A stretch of DNA of 64,000 bases, from positions 1,734,720 through 1,798,719 of the forward strand of contig NW_003101676.1 of assembly GCF_000003855.2 (NCBI RefSeq), in the 5' to 3' direction. Source of the DNA: Blastomyces gilchristii SLH14081. Its lineage: Eukaryota; Ascomycota; Eurotiomycetes; Onygenales; Ajellomycetaceae. The translations under genes were made by a program, and so were the position numbers. Of the stretch, positions 1 through 12,249 are shown piece after piece. Under the pieces are notes generated by a model. It worked only from the letters and a program-made list of their open reading frames with translations, was not told the DNA's origin and did not search any database. Within the stretch, counting starts at the first letter, position 1, and every line of letters begins with the position of its first letter.

Positions 1-304
1 ACCAACACGCAGTATGAAGTCTAATATATACCGCCCAATACCACCCTCCAAGCAGCCAAAACTGGGTAATATTTCGCCCGTACTGTCACGCCACGCGTAA
101 GTATCCATTCGCCCCCTTCTGCGCCGTGGCCGACAACAACGGAAGAAGAACAAAAATCCTGGCTGCGATGAGACGAGACGAGACGAGACGAGACAGCGAC
201 ACAAAGATACTCTCTATCCAGGCGAGTCGAGAAGCCATCCCCAGGGCTACATCTGCCACCTCTAAAAGGGCCATGACCCGCCAGCGACCAATCTCCTTCC
301 CGCC
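1..304. other. 5' flank of the SAS4-domain gene
   Basis: This short stretch precedes the first gene and probably holds its promoter and 5' UTR. Five tandem GAGAC units lie at 170-194. Small open frames on both strands show no recognisable protein. No TATA element or transcription start can be fixed by eye. Confidence 0.5.
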
Positions 305-3114
305 ATGGTTGCTCGCTCAACACCGACGTTGAGATTTTCGTCCGTACGACACAGAGATCCTCCTCCTCCTGTCGCCCCATCATTCGATCCTAGCAAAATA
401 CCCTCCTTCGCTCACGACACCACCACCACAACCACCACCAAATCAATCCCCCCCAACCCCTCCACCACACGACGAAGTGCCGTAATCCAACAACGACAAC
501 GACAACAGCAGAAACATCACCAATTACAAGACAAATTAAAACCCCTTAAACAATCCAAACTCCCCTTCCCCCTTGCCTCCTCTCCCCGCCAACCCCAACA
601 ACCCACCAAGACAATTCCAGCGCCCGAACGGCCTTTCAAGAAGGCAAAGCTGGATGGTCGCCATCATGACCAGGCATCCATCACCGGGCCTGCAAAGCTT
701 CCCTTGCGCAGTAGGGATTCACAGGGCCTACTACTACTGACACCGGATTCATCATCTACAAAAACAACATCATCAACAACAACAACGCCTGCTGCGTCTC
801 GGACGCGGTCAGCGAATGCTACTGCAGCTACTGCAGCGGGTGTTAGTAGTAGTAGTGGTGGTGGTGGTGGGCTTACAGCTATTAATAAGAATAATAGTAA
901 ACCCACTACCCTGGCACTCTCCGCTCCACTCCGCTCCCCCGCATCAGCCGTATCTCGGACAACGCGCAAATCTGCCCATAGTAATCAACAACAACAACAT
1001 CACACGCCTGTGAGGGTGAGTGAAGATGTGGCGCAAGAGGAGAGGAGGAAGAAGAAAAAAGTGGTTAATGGCATTATGATTGCGGATGACCATGATAATG
1101 ATAATAATGATAAGTATAAAAATGATCGGATTGTTAATAACTTGTTGAAGGACGATGGGGCTTCTCCTTCGACGACCGCCGCAGTTGGTCGTGAAAAGAG
1201 ATCGTTACGATCTAATGATGGAGGATCGAGGTCGAAGAGTGAGCTGGCGATGTATTTTCAGAATTATGAGCAGATTCTCAGTTTAGAGCCTATGAAGCCC
1301 GGTGAGTTTACTTTGATCTATCTCCCTTTGTTTTGTTTGTCTGCTTGTGTGTATGTGTATCTATATATCTAGATTTCCTGATGTGGCGCTACAATTCGAG
1401 TTTGGTGTTTGCTCTGCTTGTGTATCTCCTGTTGCTAACCGTCGATAGAGTTCCTCTCGGCAGACACCACGGTCTTACTCATCGATGACCTCACGCAACC
1501 TATCGTACTTGATCCTGTGCCGACAAATGCGCCAGCAACCAAACTTCGGGGGAAGCACGATAAAGGGAATCCGCCAAATGGCCAAATGGCACAATCGTTA
1601 ATGGAGAACCCACTTCTCGAGCTCCATGATGCCCAAATACTTGACCTACGACCATCTACACATCATAGTAAGAACCCATCAAAGGACCCGCTAGATGGCG
1701 ATGTCTACTTCAAGGCGCACCGGAGGATCGAACGGCAAGAAAAGCAGCTCCGGAATATTGAGAGGGAGAGGGCTCAGCATGAAAAGGTCCAGCTGGATCG
1801 ATTACTGGATGAGTTACAGGGCCATGATTGGCTGCGAGTTATGGGTATAAGCGGAATCACGGAGACGGAAAAGAAACTATACGAACCTAAACGAGCGTAT
1901 TTTATCAAAGAGGTGTCAGCATTAATTGATAAATTCCGGGCCTGGAAAGAAGAGGAGAGACGACGGAAGATTGAAAGAGATCAATACCTTGCCGAAGAAG
2001 ACGATGATGACGAAGAAGAAGATGAAGAAGAAGATGAAGAAGAAGATGAAGAAGAAGATGAAGAAGATGAAGAAGAAGATGAGAACGAAGAAAACGAAGC
2101 GGAGGATGAGGACGAAGATGAAGCCGAGCAAGCGGCTGACCAAACCAGCATAGGAAAAGAAGATACCAGGCCCCAACCCAACAGGGACGGGGACCTGGAA
2201 TATTTCTCTCCTAACTTCCAAACCTACGGTGAGCCCCCAGACATCAATGATGTCGATGCCTGGGCAGCCCGCCAACTCCATCAAGAAGCCATCTCAGCCT
2301 CCTCCAACACAGCACGCCGCATCAACCTACTTCCCGAACATGTCTCCATACCACCACCACTACCATCATCTCAACCTTCCTCTTCCTCCCCTCCATCCTC
2401 CTCCTCCTCTTTTTCACCCACATCCACCTCCACATCATACCCTGCCCCTGCTGGCCGCGATTCTGACCGAGCTGCCCGTGCCCCTAGCCCTGCAAGNNNN
2501 NNNNNNNNNNNNNNNNNNNNNNNNNNNNNNNNNNNNNNNNNNNNNNNNNNNNNNNNNNNNNNNNNNNNNNNNNNNNNNNNNNNNNNNNNNNNNNNNNNNN
2601 NNNNNNNNNNNNNNNNNNNNNNNNNNNNNNNNNNNNNNNNNNNNNNNNNNNNNNNNNNNNNNNNNNNNNNNNNNNNNNNNNNNNNNNNNNNNNNNNNNNN
2701 NNNNNNNNNNNNNNNNNNNNNNNNNNNNNNNNNNNNNNNNNNNNNNNNNNNNNNNNNNNNNNNNNNNNNNNNNNNNNNNNNNNNNNNNNNNNNNNNNNNN
2801 NNNNNNNNNNNNNNNNNNNNNNNNNNNNNNNNNNNNNNNNNNNNNNNNNNNNNNNNNNNNNNNNNNNNNNNNNNNNNNNNNNNNNNNNNNNNNNNNNNNN
2901 NNNNNNNNNNNNNNNNNNNNNNNNNNNNNNNNNNNNNNNNNNNNNNNNNNNNNNNNNNNNNNNNNNNNNNNNNNNNNNNNNNNNNNNNNNNNNNNNNNNN
3001 NNNNNNNNNNNNNNNNNNNNNNNNNNNNCACGTCGTGCGGGAAAGGAGCTAAAAGCCAATGAGGCAAGGGAAGGAAAGGGTAAACCACCAAAACACATTA
3101 CACACATGTTTTAG
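305..3114 (+). CDS. SAS4: SAS4-domain protein (histone acetyltransferase complex subunit-like), two exons, interrupted by an assembly gap
   Basis: Exon 1 is 305-1301 and exon 2 starts at 1449. Joining them completes a GAG codon and gives a continuous frame. The first 330 residues are low-complexity (Thr, Ser, Pro, Gln, basic runs). The conserved block is at about residues 420-510 (DNA 1697-1978): a basic coiled-coil stretch, then DWLRVMGISG and KKLYEPKRAYFIKE. I recognise this as the SAS4 domain of fungal 'something about silencing' complex subunit 4, a partner of a MYST histone acetyltransferase in the nucleus. An Asp/Glu tract of about 50 residues follows, then a Ser/Pro-rich stretch that runs into the gap at 2497. 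Downstream of the gap the best coding frame is RAGKELKANEAR, ending in TAG at 3112-3114. That frame differs from the upstream one, so the gap length is only nominal or hides an intron. The start is the first ATG with a long open frame. The family call is firm, but the complex role is inferred. Confidence 0.82.
1302..1448 (+). other. Intron 1 of the SAS4-domain gene
   Basis: The donor is GTGAGT at 1302, the acceptor is ATAG ending at 1448, and a branch-like GCTAAC lies at 1434-1439. Removing these 147 bases joins KPG to EFLSADTT in frame. Reading through the intron instead gives a hydrophobic tail and a stop. Confidence 0.85.
1996..2135 (+). repeat. GAA/GAT trinucleotide-type repeat encoding an acidic tract
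   Basis: Imperfect GAAGAAGAT units encode a long Asp/Glu run directly after the SAS4 domain. The reverse strand is open only because of this repeat (poly-Ser or Phe/Ile-rich shadows). Length variation between strains is likely. Confidence 0.85.
2497..3028. other. Assembly gap (532 N)
   Basis: This run of undetermined bases lies inside exon 2 of the SAS4-domain gene. Coding phase before the gap (codons starting at positions with remainder 2 modulo 3) does not match the convincing frame after it (remainder 1). The true length or content is therefore unknown. Confidence 0.99.
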
Positions 3115-4626
3115 GTTAACTCGGTTTTCTTTCTTTTTCTTTTCCTTTCTTGTCACCCACGTATCTGAGGTCAGACGAGAAAAAGGGGAAGCAAACGGTG
3201 TCAACTCTTGTGGAACGTTCCTTTCCCCCCTTTATACGAAAGACACGAACGACTACCGGAGTGGAATATAATGTATAATGTATGTACTCCGTACACTGGC
3301 TGGGATGGAGACCTCGTCAGACTAATCCGTCTGGCTCGTGTGATCCTTCCACCGTATATATAGTTAACAACTCCCGTCGCTAGTTATGTAGCGAATACAG
3401 TTCTTGAATCAAGCAAGCTTTACACCTCCAACAGAGGTACCGTAGTCCGTCCGTATATCGGATGGATGAGATTTGGGGGGGTTGGAGGGTTGATTGCTTT
3501 GCTTCCATTTTTGCTCTATGTCCTAGCTTAGATTCTATCCGTTTATTTATTTATTTATTATTTTTTTCAATGGACTCCTCCTCCCAACGTGCCTATTATT
3601 GGCCAGGGTGGTTATCCTGCGCGCGCGCGGTGTTTTGCCTGCAAGGCGGATTTTTAGGTTCCTCTTCACTATATACTTATGAGCTATGTAATTGGGGGTC
3701 CATAGGTGGGGGGCATGAGTCCTTCCGTGTAGATGCTAATTAAATATAGATTTCTAGCATGTGTGTGTATGTTGTGTCCGGAGTAGGGGACTTCTGCATG
3801 GTTAAAGGGTTGGCGGGCCCAAGCCCCTATCCACTTAGTTACTGCTTGTCTACTACCCCTGGCCGCCCGGGGGGATTCCCGGGCCTAGCTAGTATTACAC
3901 CCCTGATCGGCAGTATTGAAGTCAATCAATGAGATTGATGGCTTAGAATAAATGAAAGGAAAAAGTATGCTAAAGTTGTCTGTCTTTTAGATGAGGGGGA
4001 TAACCGGGTCTCTCTATTATTTATTGTTGTTTGAAGAGGCTCAGTGAATGACTTGATTTCAATATTCTATATTCTCTGCTGTATAGTTACTATATTTTTG
4101 CAATCTTGATTCTGGAGGACTCCAAAGCTTGAATTTATTTTAGTTTATTTATTTACTTTGAAATGAAAACCATTGTCAACTGCCATATGCTGCTGCTGTC
4201 AGATGAATAAATTTGAACTATGTTGAAAGTTGAAAATGTGATCTATAAATAAAGTCTTTGACTTGAGTCACTCTTTGTTCTCAGAAACTCTCAATTCTTG
4301 CATCATGACTTTGCTTTGATATGAAGGGATAAGGTGAAATTCACATTGTCTTTCTATCTTCAGGGTTTACTCCTTACACTCATGAATCCACAGCATGAGG
4401 AATTAAGTTGCACTAGTTATCTCTCAATCCAGCTATCCTCTCATGCCGGTTCAGCCTACTAATAGGCATGGACTCAAAAAAGAAAAGAAGGAAAATAAAT
4501 GTCACTTTGGAAAGATGGACAGCTCAGTGTCATAGGAGAAGTGTGAGCTGTCTTGTGGTGTCTATTCCATTATTCATTTTTTGGCATCAACATTTTGAAA
4601 GTGGAGATGTCCACCGTGCTCGGGTG

Positions 4627-4666
4627 ATTATCATTATCATTATCATCATCATCATCATTATTATTA
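4627..4666. repeat. ATT/ATC microsatellite
   Basis: Tandem ATT and ATC triplets. The open frame through it ends in a poly-Ile run, a signature of low complexity and not of a gene. Confidence 0.9.
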
Positions 4667-6131
4667 CAGATTATTTTTGAAACTAAGCTCACTCTTGTAA
4701 TCATCAGCCCTACATGGCCCATGGGTTCAAAATCCGGCCATCAGTCTCCCCTCTACTCCGTAATGAGGCCCACATCGCCAGTAGTCCACAGCGCAATGAC
4801 ATGGGCGAGCGAACAAATTGTTAGGTGTGGCAATCTGTTTGTGTATGAGAGAGATGATCATTCTGTCTGCCTCCTTTGCGACAACTTTTTCCTGTCTTTA
4901 TCTTTCTCCACGCCGGTTCCTCGGATGGGATGGTCTGTCTGTTACAGCTTCGAATGCTCAGGAAAAAAAAGCACCACATGCGAGTCTCAAAGTTGCTTTT
5001 TCTTTGAAGGGTAGTCAGCCTGTTTGGCTATCCATGGACTCTGGATTGTGAATGGTCTTAAGCTCCTTGCTAACAGGGATCACCACCACAAGTGCAATGG
5101 AACAAGGAATAGCCTTGTCTTGCTTGTTTCGCCTAACATCAGAAGCTGTCTGGGAAGCAAAGATGTATCTGCCAACCCATTTCAAATTAGCGCTCAGTGA
5201 GATGGTACATATACATTATAAGAGGCTGCAAGATGAAAGTGGATAGCAACAATTAGTATCTAGCTATAGTGATGAGTTGATGGATTATGCGAGGAGGAAT
5301 GTTTAATTTGTTGGCTAGTGATCAAACCCTTCTAACTCTAGTGTCCTACAACTTTTTCCTTGCTTTCTTTTTTTCCTTTTTTAATCCCTAACTGACATGG
5401 CATAGGTTTCTGGCTTCGATGACTTGGCGCTATCCGGTTAGTTAATGCTGCGGCATAGCTCTATCGAGGTTGCTACTGTGGCCATGAAACCTTCTCTGGG
5501 ACTCTATTGCGCCTGATAGGTTACCTAGACAAGCCTGCATACTGCGTAAAGAGAACTTTCAAAATTGTAGGGGCTGCAAGGCGCCATAGACCACGCTAGG
5601 TGTAATCTACCCCCCATGACGTATTAGCCATATATTGGGAGACGATGGCTGGAGTGGGAAGACGCCCACTCGCATGATGCTTGAACCCTGACATTTCCCG
5701 GGGCCAGTGCCAGTCCTGACTAGCTTAGAGGGTGGCTTTCACAAGAGAGCTTCTCCCCCTACCGTGGGGATGGATGTTCCTCCATTTACTTAACGCATCC
5801 CTTGGAGCTCTGCCAAATGTTTTTCGTTTTGCCGAACTGGGCAGGATGGATTGCTTCCAGGGTTCTTCATACACTACCACTTCCGAACAATTCGTGGGAA
5901 ACGGGATCGTTGTTTCACGTCCGTCACCGTCAGATGCGTCTCCTACGTGTCGGGAATTGCCTCAAGACATGCTACATGTTGGGGGATAGATATTTCGAAA
6001 ATTGGGACATACTACTGAGCTGTTCTTGTGTTATTTGCACCAACGTTTCGGTCGTGTAAATGTTGAGATAAGTTACGTTGTTGGCTGGGTAAACTCCGTT
6101 GAAAACGGCGAATTAAATAACTAGATAAATG

Positions 6132-6168
6132 GAAAAAAAAAAAGAAAAAGAAAAAGAAAAAGAAAAAA
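6132..6168. repeat. A-rich GAAAAA repeat
   Basis: Poly-A followed by several GAAAAA units. Confidence 0.9.
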
Positions 6169-7090
6169 GCGCAACTCGAGAACGAGCCGCATACGAGAAG
6201 CGCCATCATCATGTTTTTTCGGCCCTCCTTCTCCCTCTTCCCAGCGGCTTCCAGAGCTCTCCGGGTACAGTTGAGTCCACTGCATTGAAGTGGGGCCGGG
6301 CTAACAATGCAATGAAGTAACTAGACGAACGGAGAACGAGTCTGCTCTAAGCTAACGTGACTTCATCAGGGAGAGGGGAGGGGGGAGCGTATCGTATCAG
6401 TCGTTGGTTTCCATGTACGTTGTCCAGATCGGCTTCACCACACACAGGTTTTTCCCAACCACTGCTGGAGCGGGGCCAACTCAGATCAACGGAAGCTCAC
6501 CCACTTCGAAACTCAAAATACCCTGTAACTTATAAGCGCGCTTGTGGCATATAAGCCTCTGGCCCAACAAGGGGCGTAAAAGGCACCCCCCTCCCCCTCC
6601 TTTCGAAATTTCCCGGGTGCTAGGACACTGAGGGCGATGTTTTTATTTTATTTTTATTTTTTTATTTTTTCCCTCTTTTTCTCGCCCATATTCAAACGTC
6701 ACCAATGGGGTTTTGTCTCACTATTCAAAGGAGCGGTGTAAAAGGCGAGTATTTCATTCATCATCGGCCGAGCCCCATCCCCGCCTCATCTGTCAGGGTT
6801 GCCGTTTGTCGTTGCTGGCTGCCAGCTGGGTGCTGCCAGACCGACCGGACTTGGATGCTGCGGGGTCGTGTGTGTGGGCAAAGTCAGGAACGAAAATGAG
6901 TTGTGTGGGCAGGCATGCAATGGGTTCCGACCTGCCAGGCACGCCGGCGAGTGGCGACGTAGCGTAGGCTGATGGGCAGTTTCATGCACCTTTGTGCAGG
7001 GGAGGATAATCAACACTGGCCGACAAAAAAAGCAAATTCCAGCCCGCTGGTGAGAGGCGGCAAAATTCGGGTTTCGACAATGACACCGGG

Positions 7091-7132
7091 TTTTTTTTTT
7101 TCTTTTTTTTTTTCTTTTTTTTCTCCCCCAAA
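7091..7132. repeat. Poly-T tract
   Basis: Almost pure T interrupted by single C bases. It lies inside the longest minus-strand open frame of this interval (6786-7412), where it codes only Lys/Arg, which argues against that frame being a gene. Confidence 0.9.
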
Positions 7133-7770
7133 GTTCACCAGAGCCACCAGAGGTTCTTGGAAATCTCCAGTCAATTATCGAATTAACACCTGGTCTCCTC
7201 TCCCAGTCGCGTCTAAGGGACAGGGCGCTCTTCCCAAAGTGACCTCGCGCTTTGCGCAGTGGCCGCAGGAGCCTTTCTACCTGCCTTCTTGCTTGAGCCA
7301 ATGGATGATGCTCCAGATCTGGCGGTTTTTCGAACATGTTCCTCAGAAGCATAGGAATGAATGTCCTAATGTGAAAATGGCCGGCTAGCTCCTTTTTGTC
7401 TTTATTTCTCATTCTAAATGCAATATTAAACTCAAATGAGGGGTTTATAAATTAACTATGAAAATTTATTGATCTCTTCCATCTGCACTAATAGTGATTA
7501 ATGTACTCCTTATTGTACAGTGCAGTAGTTACAGTCTGACTGTCTCCATGCATTATTTATTGAGAAATAACGAGCAGCAATTATTATTATTATTCAGCCT
7601 CGATAAAAAAATTAAGAGGATAAACAGCTGCCAAGGTGGAAGTGAACACCAACCTCTAGCAAAGAGCTTTCCGAATCCACTAATCAGTGCGTCTGTTTTG
7701 GGTTCAATCGAAAGCTGCAGATTCGCAATACTAGAGTAGAGGCGGCATGAGTGAGAAGATATGCCCCCAG

Positions 7771-7794
7771 AAAAGAAAAAAAAAAAAAAAAAAA
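7771..7794. repeat. Poly-A tract
   Basis: Poly-A run broken by one G, followed by TGAAAA repeats. Confidence 0.9.
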
Positions 7795-8245
7795 TGAAAA
7801 TGAAAATATGAAAAAATGGAAGGGGGGCCGGGAGGATAGAACCAGCACCACTCTGGCTGACAATAATATAAAAGTCATTGTGCAAGCAGGTCTTACGCCC
7901 AAGTCCCCCCTGAAAACCCCTAAAAAGCTCGGAATGCTTCCAGTAGGGTGACGGACAAGTCTCCAACCAAAATCCGGGCTACTAGCATATCGACTTATGA
8001 CGCCAATCTCTCCCCATGGTCTTTGGCTTTGTAGATCCAGACAGCGCAGAGGACGGAAGTCATGGCGATCCCAACGGAGAAGCTGCTCGGACGAATATTA
8101 TGTCTATTACGAATTATCCCCACAACCTTTGGCGGCAAAGAAGGCAACCGAGGCAACAGTGAGCCAACGTGGGCATATTAAGAACTTGTGGCCGAAGCCA
8201 ATGTTTGAGCAGAAATCATATCATTATCAAATCCAAGAAGGAGAG

Positions 8246-8272
8246 AAAAAAAAAAAAAAAAAAAAAAAAAAA
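8246..8272. repeat. Poly-A tract
   Basis: Pure run of about 27 A after GGAGAG. Confidence 0.9.
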
Positions 8273-8700
8273 GGGAAGTTTAATCCCTGTTCAGGCTCAA
8301 AGCATGTTAAAGGGGTAAAAGTGGTTGGCATACATATCTTTAATTTTAATTTCCTCTTATCTTCCAATGCCAGCTTAGCCCAATGAATATTGTTCATGAA
8401 AACATAATGTGGACGCGGGCCAAGCACCACCAAAAATCCCCGCTGTAAAGCCAAAGCAGCCAGTGCTTTAGCGCAATGAAGCACAGCCTATTGCTAGTTG
8501 TGCACCGCTCAGCAGAGAATGCCGAGAAAGATTTTTGCTTCAAATAAAATTGATGGCCGAAATACCCAGGTTAGATTGAGTCACGGCTAATTTATTGGTT
8601 CGCCCTTGGACTGGTGTGTCGTGTGGCATGCTAAAAGGGAAATGCCCTAGCCGTTGTGCAGTGCAGTCAAAAAGGAGGAGTGAAAAATGAACAATCTGAT

Positions 8701-11465
8701 AAATTCAAGTACAGTTGGACAAGTTGCGAAATAACGGATGTAAATTTTAGTGAACATGACTCGGAATTTGGCAAAGATATAGCGTAGTGAAGACCAGAGT
8801 CTGATAGGGCCTCCGAATATAGGGTTGGTCGACTCATGGATACTCTATTCGATGTAAAACCAGGCGCGTATCGACACAGAAGCCGTGCGGGTAAAGGTCT
8901 TCAGGGTCATGGCAATCCCTGCCAAGTACGCTTCCAAAACCATGCGCGGGCGTGAAAGAGTCTACTCAAATAGAAACGCAAAGCAACAACTCAGCATGAA
9001 GCGCACTTCCGCATTCTTCACTTGAGCATTCTTGTACCGCTCGGTATGAAACTCAGTTTTGACTAATACCATCTTCATTAGTTGCCTTGCTTTTGCTTGA
9101 AAGTTCGAGAGTCCATCTGCACAAGAAGATCCGGAATTCAACATCAGGGCAGTACATAGGTTTGATAGAAGTCCCAACTCTAACGTCCTCGCTTCACTTA
9201 ACACCACAGTCCACTAAAGTCACCAAAGACGCGGTTCCAGTCGGAGCGCTGAGTATGACAGGGGTAGAGATCGCCGCGGGCAAACGTGTCTCATGTCCAG
9301 AGCGAAAGTGCTTCCACTTCTCACTTCTCTAGCTCCGTTTATGAAAAAAGTACAAGCCCAAGCGGAATTAAGAGAAATATGATATATCATCACTTGGTGA
9401 GTCGAAACCCGGAACACCATGGTCGACTTGATGCAAGTGTCTCTCCGGGTTGCTTCGGTGCCGTCTCCAGCATCAAGAGTAAGCTAGCATCCGCGCAGGC
9501 CATTTCCCAATAACCAATACCATTGCTAGGCGGAGTCGTCATGTTTGAGGTAGTCCGAGCGGGAATAAGGCGATTCAAAAAGGGAAATACCTCGAGGCTT
9601 AAGAGGCGGTGACTGACTCTGAGTTAATCCTATTACCACTGGGCATGGAGCGGCTGTGGCTGAGTGGTCGTTGTGGACTATTGAGCATCCATAGTATCCA
9701 ATCTTCAGACGCCTTAAAAGACAGATGGTGGCCCTTTTGGACGCAAGTATCGAACAAATCCAACCCTACCGACATCACTCTCCCGGCAGCAATTCTTGAG
9801 TCCCTCGATACAACCCAACTCGCGGGAGATAATAGATTAATCCCCATCCAAAATCCTGCTGTCAAAGCATCTGTGGTGTTCCCATCAAAGAAAAAGCCAT
9901 AGAAACGTTCGGCGTGACATCGTCCCAAGTGAGTTACACAACATTGAACCAATGCTAGTAGCACTTGCTGACGAGCCATAGCATGGAAAACAGCCAGCAG
10001 TCCCCAGAAAGCTTCGAGCTGGGTCTCCTCGAGCGTAGCCGTCTCGCGTGGGACAAACACCGGGTTGTAACTCATTGGCTGGAAAAGGTCGAACCTCACT
10101 CCAGCGCGAGAGGAACACGCGACCATGAAAGCGTCATGAATGTGACAGCTTCAACAGACCCTCCTACGGTGTCTCCGCAAGACAGTGAATTGGACACCAA
10201 AGGAAACACGGCGGGTTCGAGTTAGATGGTTTGACAAGGCCGTCCCCGTGATGGTTCAAGAACATAGACGTCAATATTCTTCCGTTTCATCGCAACACAA
10301 AAGTTACCTTCACATAGAGGAGTCGAAAACCGTACCGCCCGCTTTCATCGATCATGTCGTTTTCCTACATTTCAAAACCACCCCCCCTCCTAAAGCTAAT
10401 TCACAATCACCCAACTATCGCTCGTACACGGCTTCGCTGGAACTGATAAGGGCCGAACTTGATTTTTGGATACTGAAGACCTATTGATAATATGTATCCG
10501 TTGTTCATTTCAATATCTCGGAACGATCTGTTGGCCACCAGGTAGATAGCAAGAGCAAGGCCTTTGCATGAAACGACAGAGCTCTTCACTGGCCGAGATG
10601 AGGGCGGCTTTGTTGAATATGTACCTGAATTATACCTCTGCAAGCCAGATAGCAAGAAATTGAACAATTTATGTCGGGATCATATATCTCCCTCCTCAAC
10701 AAACGATATACCCTTGAATATTTGAAAGCACAAGAAATTTTTGACAATAGTAGCTGTCAGGGATCCATGGACCCTGTTACTTCCGTATTCTGCATTTGAA
10801 ATTCACATGCCGCAGGAGTTTGGCAACATACTGAAGGAAGGCTGTCCCGGGTGGCCGCCCCGGCATGCATATGCCACTCATTATCAAAGGTGTCTCCTGC
10901 TCACTGCTTTGTCAATGTAGCACATACAAAACCCTAGTTTACCTGGATAGGTCGAATGAGTTGGCTCGGGCGTCCGATATTCTTGCTAGCAAGGGATCCT
11001 AGATTTATTAGTCGCCCAAACTAGCTCGAGAACAAGGCAAAAAGAAACTTGAGCAAATATGGTCAGTATATTTGTACGAAAATATTAGTGATGCAACTTC
11101 AGAATAGTTCATCAGCATCAGAGAGAAGATTAAGTATTTCGTCCTGGCCAGAAACCAAACCATCTTTCGAACTTCCTTCCCATGATGGGAGAGAAGGGCA
11201 AGAGAAGATGGATCTGGCATACGACTAAGGATGACGATACAAAGATTTTCATCATTGGGTTTGCTGCTCATTGGTGAAGGGAATGGACGTACATTGGGAT
11301 GCCACCGCAGGTAATAGGTAAGTATAAAGGGCCCACACTTCAATTGGCCCGCATGGACTGTCCTCCGTTGAATTGAAACAAGAGCTTTGCTATATTTCCA
11401 TGGTTCGCTACCTGGTTCCGCCATTGATGGTTCACAGTTGTGAACATTTGGACTATAGTTGGATT
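8701..11465. other. Interval with unassigned small open frames, possibly gene remnants
   Basis: Base composition is gene-like, but no frame shows a family I recognise and no convincing exon chain could be built. A 175-codon minus-strand frame (9599-10126) and overlapping plus-strand frames (9609-9902, 9965-10225) are the most substantial. This could be an eroded gene or a non-coding locus. Confidence 0.4.
9599..10126 (-). CDS. Hypothetical open frame, 175 residues, unrecognised
   Basis: ATG at 10126 opens 175 codons to TAA at 9599. The product is of mixed composition with a hydrophobic central part (around residues 40-65) and several Trp and Cys residues, which is not low complexity. No signal peptide, motif or family is recognisable. 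Shorter plus-strand frames also run through the same DNA, so coding on either strand is unproven. It lies alone, 1.3 kb from the DUF3807-like gene. It may be a chance frame. Confidence 0.15.
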   Translation of the reverse strand: MVACSSRAGVRFDLFQPMSYNPVFVPRETATLEETQLEAFWGLLAVFHAMARQQVLLALVQCCVTHLGRCHAERFYGFFFDGNTTDALTAGFWMGINLLSPASWVVSRDSRIAAGRVMSVGLDLFDTCVQKGHHLSFKASEDWILWMLNSPQRPLSHSRSMPSGNRINSESVTAS

Positions 11466-12111
11466 TTAATCGTCGTAACTAACCAGGCGTCGACCAAATG
11501 GATTCGTGCCGGAGGACGAAGCAGGTTTCTGAGAATGTCCGAACGTTGTTCCTTCGTCTGCGTACGCGAGTAGTTTCTTAGCACCCCCATTCCCATCCCG
11601 TATCTTGTTGTCTTCCGTTGACTTTCTATCAACATCGTGATATGATTTTTCGGTTCCTTCGAAGCCCTGTTGTTGATACTCTGATGAACCCTGTCCACCT
11701 CTCTTGGCTTCCGACCGGCCGGCACCGGCTAGAGGTTCCTTGGATGTGTCAGTTAGAGCTTCGACTTCAGCTTGTTCTCGATCAGCCATCTCTTTCCGCC
11801 TCTTTTCGCGCTGCAGCTTTTGGATTTCGCTGTGCCTAAAGATTTCGACTTGTTTATCTGTGAGGGTCCGTTTCGTCCCATCCGGGTAGTATCCGAGATC
11901 ATCATCGCCATCGTCAAGCTGTTCGACATCCGCTACCGGTATCAAGGGTTGTACTGATCCATGGTTGTTCCTGTGAAAGAAATGGCGGGCATTGAACTCC
12001 TGAAGATCATGCTTTTCCGTCCCGTCCCAGTGGTCAGCTCAAGGGGATAGAAAGGGGGTGCTAAGACAAGCATACCAATGTGACTGTCGGGATCTGTTGT
12101 TGATATGACAT
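11466..12111 (-). CDS. DUF3807-like protein, two exons
   Basis: Exon 1 is 12111-12076 (ATG, 12 codons) and exon 2 is 12011-11466, giving 193 residues. The 64-base intron has donor GTATGC, a branch-like CTGAC about 20 bases from the acceptor, and acceptor AAAAG. The joint reads IPTVTL then HDLQEFNARHFF. The core motif LGYYPDGTKRTLT at residues 51-63, followed by IFRHSEIQ, is what I recall for the fungal DUF3807 family. The C-terminal half is charged (Lys/Arg/Glu coiled-coil, residues 75-105), then Gly/Ser-rich. Function is unknown. The acidic patch EQLDDGDDD precedes the core. The start was chosen because it restores frame with a normal-size intron. The alternative acceptor would make a 38-base intron, which is too short. 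Confidence 0.62.
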
Positions 12112-12249
12112 AGCGATAGGGACTATCAAACCTTCCTTCTGCTTTTCAGGAGTATGGATAAGCCTGGCAGACTCGTTTTAAGCACAATTGGTCTTGTTGA
12201 CAGGTGTTCGTCAAAACAAAGCGCCGGATCTATGGTGGAACAAAGGCGG

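Larger units (their letters stand above)
3115..8700. other. Long interval without a supportable gene
   Basis: After the SAS4 stop the DNA is of mixed composition with many homopolymer runs. Open frames here are at most about 200 codons, overlap on both strands, and often pass through poly-A or poly-T tracts, so none is called. GC-rich palindromic patches at about 3840-3905 and 5575-5720 look like remnants of small repeats but cannot be assigned. The first few hundred bases probably include the 3' UTR of the SAS4 gene. Confidence 0.5.

Noticed and set aside
126..383. Small frames at the window start (both strands)
   Set aside because: They depend on the GAGAC microsatellite and overlap the SAS4 start. 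No protein features.
1922..2284. Minus-strand and alternative plus frames over the acidic repeat
   Set aside because: They are open only because the GAA/GAT repeat lacks stops in several frames. The real gene is the plus-strand SAS4 frame.
6786..7412. 208-codon minus-strand open frame
   Set aside because: It runs through the poly-T tract at 7091-7132, which codes a Lys/Arg run, and has no recognisable domain. Plus-strand frames cover the same DNA. Treated as chance.
4720..10215. Possible tRNA genes at TTCRA-like motifs (near 4725, 5685, 7705, 9400 and 10210)
   Set aside because: None of the sites has a T-stem that pairs, and no acceptor or anticodon arm could be built.
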